From Conoideocrella luteorostrata (taxonomy: Eukaryota > Ascomycota > Sordariomycetes > Hypocreales > Clavicipitaceae), in assembly GCA_032433595.1 (NCBI GenBank), contig JASWJB010000380.1:1-36485 (forward strand): 36,485 nt of DNA, in the 5' to 3' direction. The notes beneath the pieces were generated by a model, which saw nothing but the letters and a program-made list of their open reading frames with translations, was not told where the DNA came from and searched no databases. This document shows positions 35,512 through 36,485 of the stretch, in pieces; the stretch's first letter is position 1; every line of letters begins with the position of its first letter. Both the position numbers and the translations under genes were made by a program.

Positions 35512-36002
35512 CCGTATGTACTCCGTACTTGCTTTATTTAGCGCCTGAAGCGGGCTGCATCGTGGGAACAGGCATGAGTAGCAAGGACATGGATATGGAT
35601 ATGGGGTGTTGCGGCGGCGGCGGCGCGGGGCATGTGCAGCTGCTCTCTGGAGATGGCAAGACGGTCAAGGTCAGGCTGGACTTTGGGAGGGGAGGGGTGT
35701 GGAATAGCTATAACCAGAAGGCAGATGGGATGAGATGAGAGGACTGCACTCTGCAACACTGTATTGTATTGCACGGAGTTCTGGAGTTAGGGTTGGAGGG
35801 GCCTGGCCTGGCCTCTTGATTCCATTGCATTTCCCCATCTCGCATCGCGCATCTCGCATTCGCATCTCGGCCTACGGGTGCAGCCTACGATGATTGTTCA
35901 GCCTTTTGCTTTCCAATTCAATTATCCCGAGACCCCGCGCCGCGCGCCCCTTCCCCTGCTGCTGGACTTTGCCATGTTGGCTCCTGTACGGAGTACATAC
36001 GG
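35512..36002. repeat. Inverted repeat pair, 17 bp arms
   Basis: CCGTATGTACTCCGTAC at 35512-35528 is repeated exactly in inverse orientation at 35986-36002, leaving a 457-bp interior. A 16-bp part of the same sequence (CTCCGTATGTACTCCG) also occurs in inverse orientation at 14373-14388. The arms could be terminal repeats of a small non-autonomous element, but no clear target-site duplication is visible and the interior encodes no transposase. Confidence 0.6.
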
Positions 36003-36250
36003 GGTAAGGGTTTGAATAATCATTAGTAAGGCCCGTTCCACGGCTCTTCCGGAACTCGACTGCTCTGAGCGCAATTGGAAATGTCAGAGCTAAGGGGCCT
36101 TGCGTAGAAAAGACGGCTGGAGATTGTCGGGGATGATGGATGTATGGCTGCCTGCTCCGAACTCGTTGCACAAGATCTGAAATTCCACTGCCATTGCCGG
36201 ACATACTCCTGCAGAATGCCGCACGCGTTCCCGTGCTCCCGTACAGTATA

Positions 36251-36290
36251 ATACAATACAATACAATACAATACAATACAATACAATACA
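36251..36290. repeat. ATACA microsatellite
   Basis: Eight perfect tandem ATACA units in non-coding DNA. Confidence 0.95.
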
Positions 36291-36485
36291 ATGCAGCAAA
36301 CCACGGAGTGCTGGGCAGACTGACAGTGAAGGCACCGGGCAATTCCAAGTGTAACTAGCTATATTGCCAAGTACCATTTATGATACTGCCGCTGGCCTTG
36401 TGAAACGGATGCCACCATCCTCGGGTACCACCACCAGGACGCCTCATCCCCCCCCCCCACGGCCACACCACCCGCAGCGCCGGCC

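Larger units (their letters stand above)
30051..36485. other. Gene-poor stretch (right end)
   Basis: In 6.4 kb I recognise no known protein. The first kilobase or so must contain the promoter of the leftward SWIRM gene. A 239-codon minus frame at 31853-31134 starts with ATG but is Ser/Pro/Cys/Arg-rich, as translations of C/T-rich DNA are, and matches nothing I know. Other contents are 9-mer copies (31649-31657, 35519-35527, 35987-35995, and a near copy at 31364-31372), several microsatellites, short tandem and inverted repeats around 32779-32935, homopolymer runs near 34590-34612, a polypurine tract (34921-35039), an inverted repeat pair (35512-36002) and a weak spliced ORF candidate (35300-35738). 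Confidence 0.55.

Overview
The window looks like nuclear DNA of a filamentous ascomycete (Pezizomycotina, most likely a Sordariomycete; I cannot name genus or species). The reasons are short introns (mostly 56-106 nt) with GT...AG ends, TATA-poor pyrimidine-rich leaders, a Zn2Cys6/fungal-specific transcription factor, and proteins that read as fungal orthologues of housekeeping genes. There are no operons, CRISPR arrays, rRNA or tRNA genes, prophages or intact transposons. Exon boundaries below were worked out by hand from splice motifs and reading-frame continuity. Every recognised gene closes in frame except one.

Layout, left to right. 1-3632 is gene-poor. 3633-4904 (-) is the peroxin Pex16. 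5565-8296 (-) is a Zn2Cys6 transcription factor. 8297-10591 is intergenic, with a cluster of short inverted repeats and an AT-rich patch. 10592-12169 (-) is a Brl1/Brr6-type nuclear envelope protein, divergent from 12661-14093 (+), the elongation factor Iws1/Spn1. 16137-16560 (+) is a possible small unknown protein. 18021-20109 (+) is an SR-protein kinase (SRPK/Sky1/Dsk1), convergent with 20875-22217 (-), the ER-shaping protein lunapark. Lunapark is divergent from 22868-26483 (+), a GRIP-domain golgin of the Imh1 type. 28695-30050 (-) is a SWIRM-domain protein. 30051-36485 is a 6.4-kb gene-poor stretch.

The genes do not form one pathway or a secondary-metabolite cluster. They are mixed cell-biology genes: peroxisome biogenesis, nuclear pore/envelope, Pol II elongation, splicing-factor phosphorylation, ER tubule junctions, Golgi tethering and chromatin. 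Lunapark and the golgin share a 650-bp divergent promoter and both act in the early secretory pathway, and both start with tiny first exons (24 and 9 nt).

I did not find a clearly new multi-gene system. The best leads are: (a) a 9-mer, TACTCCGTA/TACGGAGTA, present 13 times in non-coding DNA by hand count, including a 17-bp inverted repeat pair about 460 bp apart near the right end and a hairpin at 9413-9445; (b) a one-base length difference in an A5 run that breaks the lunapark reading frame; (c) a minimal uORF whose stop overlaps the start codon of the SR-protein kinase; (d) small candidate genes at 16137-16560 and 35300-35738.
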